A stretch of DNA of 64,000 bases from contig VEQY01000005.1 of NCBI GenBank assembly GCA_018882965.1, positions 1 to 64,000 on the forward strand. Reading direction: 5' to 3'. This stretch comes from Mycobacterium sp. GTDB taxonomy: Bacteria > Actinomycetota > Actinomycetes > Mycobacteriales > Mycobacteriaceae. The notes beneath the pieces were generated by a model, which saw only the letters and a list, made by a program, of their open reading frames with translations, made no database searches and was not told the origin of the DNA. How positions within the stretch are numbered: the first letter of the stretch is position 1; every line of letters starts with the position of its first letter. Below are positions 63,646-64,000 of the stretch, in pieces. A program made the translations under genes and the position numbers.

Positions 63646-64000
63646 TCGTCGATCTTCCCGACACGACTACCAACGACATCAACAAGCGGATCACCGAGCT
63701 TCGCGAGGAGGGTGGGGCCATCACCCTTGGCCGGGTTCTCACGCTGGTCGTCGCGCCCGACACCGAGGAGATCGTGGAGGACGCCATCGACGCGGCCACC
63801 TCGGCCAGCCGCGAGCATCCGTGCCGCATCGTCGTGGTGGTCCCCCACGACCGGCTCGCCTCGGAAGCACGATTGGACGGACAGCTGAGGGTGGGCGGTG
63901 ATGCCGGTGCCGGCGAGGTGGTCGTGCTGCGCATCTCCGGGCCGCTGGCATCGCATGCCAGCAGTGTGGTGCTGCCGTTTCTACTGCCCGACACTCCCGT
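63642..64000 (+). CDS. opcA: OpcA, glucose-6-phosphate dehydrogenase assembly protein, 3' end outside window
   Basis: The first 119 residues of OpcA, starting MIVDLPDTTTNDINKRI. OpcA is an allosteric partner that activates Zwf by oligomerisation. The ATG overlaps the zwf stop by 4 bases. Corresponds to Rv1446c; the rest lies beyond the right edge. Confidence 0.93.
   Translation, partial: MIVDLPDTTTNDINKRITELREEGGAITLGRVLTLVVAPDTEEIVEDAIDAATSASREHPCRIVVVVPHDRLASEARLDGQLRVGGDAGAGEVVVLRISGPLASHASSVVLPFLLPDTP

Overview
The window is high-GC actinobacterial DNA and almost certainly comes from a member of the Mycobacteriaceae, most likely a rapid-growing, pigmented Mycolicibacterium-type species. 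From about position 19000 to the right edge the gene order is that of Mycobacterium tuberculosis Rv1497 down to Rv1446c, read in the opposite orientation: lipL, meaB, mutB, mutA, Rv1491c, Rv1488-Rv1487, Rv1486c, hemH, inhA, fabG1, Rv1481-Rv1480-moxR1, ripB-ripA, Rv1476, acn, Rv1473A, Rv1473, echA12, trxA, the suf operon, mptB, an ABC exporter, ctaA, qor, ctaB, tkt, tal, zwf, opcA. That order, the mycobacterial InhA/FabG1/RipA sequences and the intein in SufB make the assignment firm. Several genes present in M. tuberculosis are absent here (Rv1474c, trxB1, ctpD, fadE15, mazEF4, PE_PGRS genes).

Left part, 1-19000 (accessory). 1-6491: a membrane zinc-ribbon protein, an M15 peptidase, a PE-PPE-domain hydrolase, a sulfatase, a lipoprotein and a CFA/coclaurine-N-methyltransferase-like enzyme. 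6495-11104: a tightly overlapping four-gene operon on the minus strand encoding a CrtC-like carotenoid 1,2-hydratase, a family-2 glycosyltransferase, a PlsC-type acyltransferase and a CrtD-like desaturase. Together these fit a pathway to acylated tertiary carotenoid glucosides, such as the phlei-xanthophylls reported from Mycobacterium phlei. 11289-16483: a membrane GGDEF-EAL protein, an LdtR-like MarR regulator and a CitA/CitB-type two-component system. 16588-19002: a PapA-family acyltransferase preceded by about 1 kb of AT-rich DNA without a convincing gene.

Right part, 19003-64000 (conserved core). It carries propionate/methylmalonyl-CoA metabolism (mutA, mutB, meaB), an SPFH-NfeD membrane pair, coproporphyrin ferrochelatase, the FAS-II genes fabG1-inhA, the MoxR/DUF58/VWA module next to the peptidoglycan hydrolases RipA and RipB, aconitase, and the complete SUF iron-sulfur assembly operon sufR-B-D-C-S-U-T. 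It then carries mannan synthesis (mptB), heme A synthesis (ctaA, ctaB), and the pentose phosphate genes tkt-tal-zwf-opcA.

Regulation visible in the sequence: many genes start at a GTG or ATG lying 6-7 bases after a TANNNT-like -10 hexamer with no Shine-Dalgarno, the layout of mycobacterial leaderless transcripts. Operons are packed with 4-base ATGA/GTGA overlaps. No tRNA, rRNA, CRISPR array, insertion sequence or prophage was recognised.
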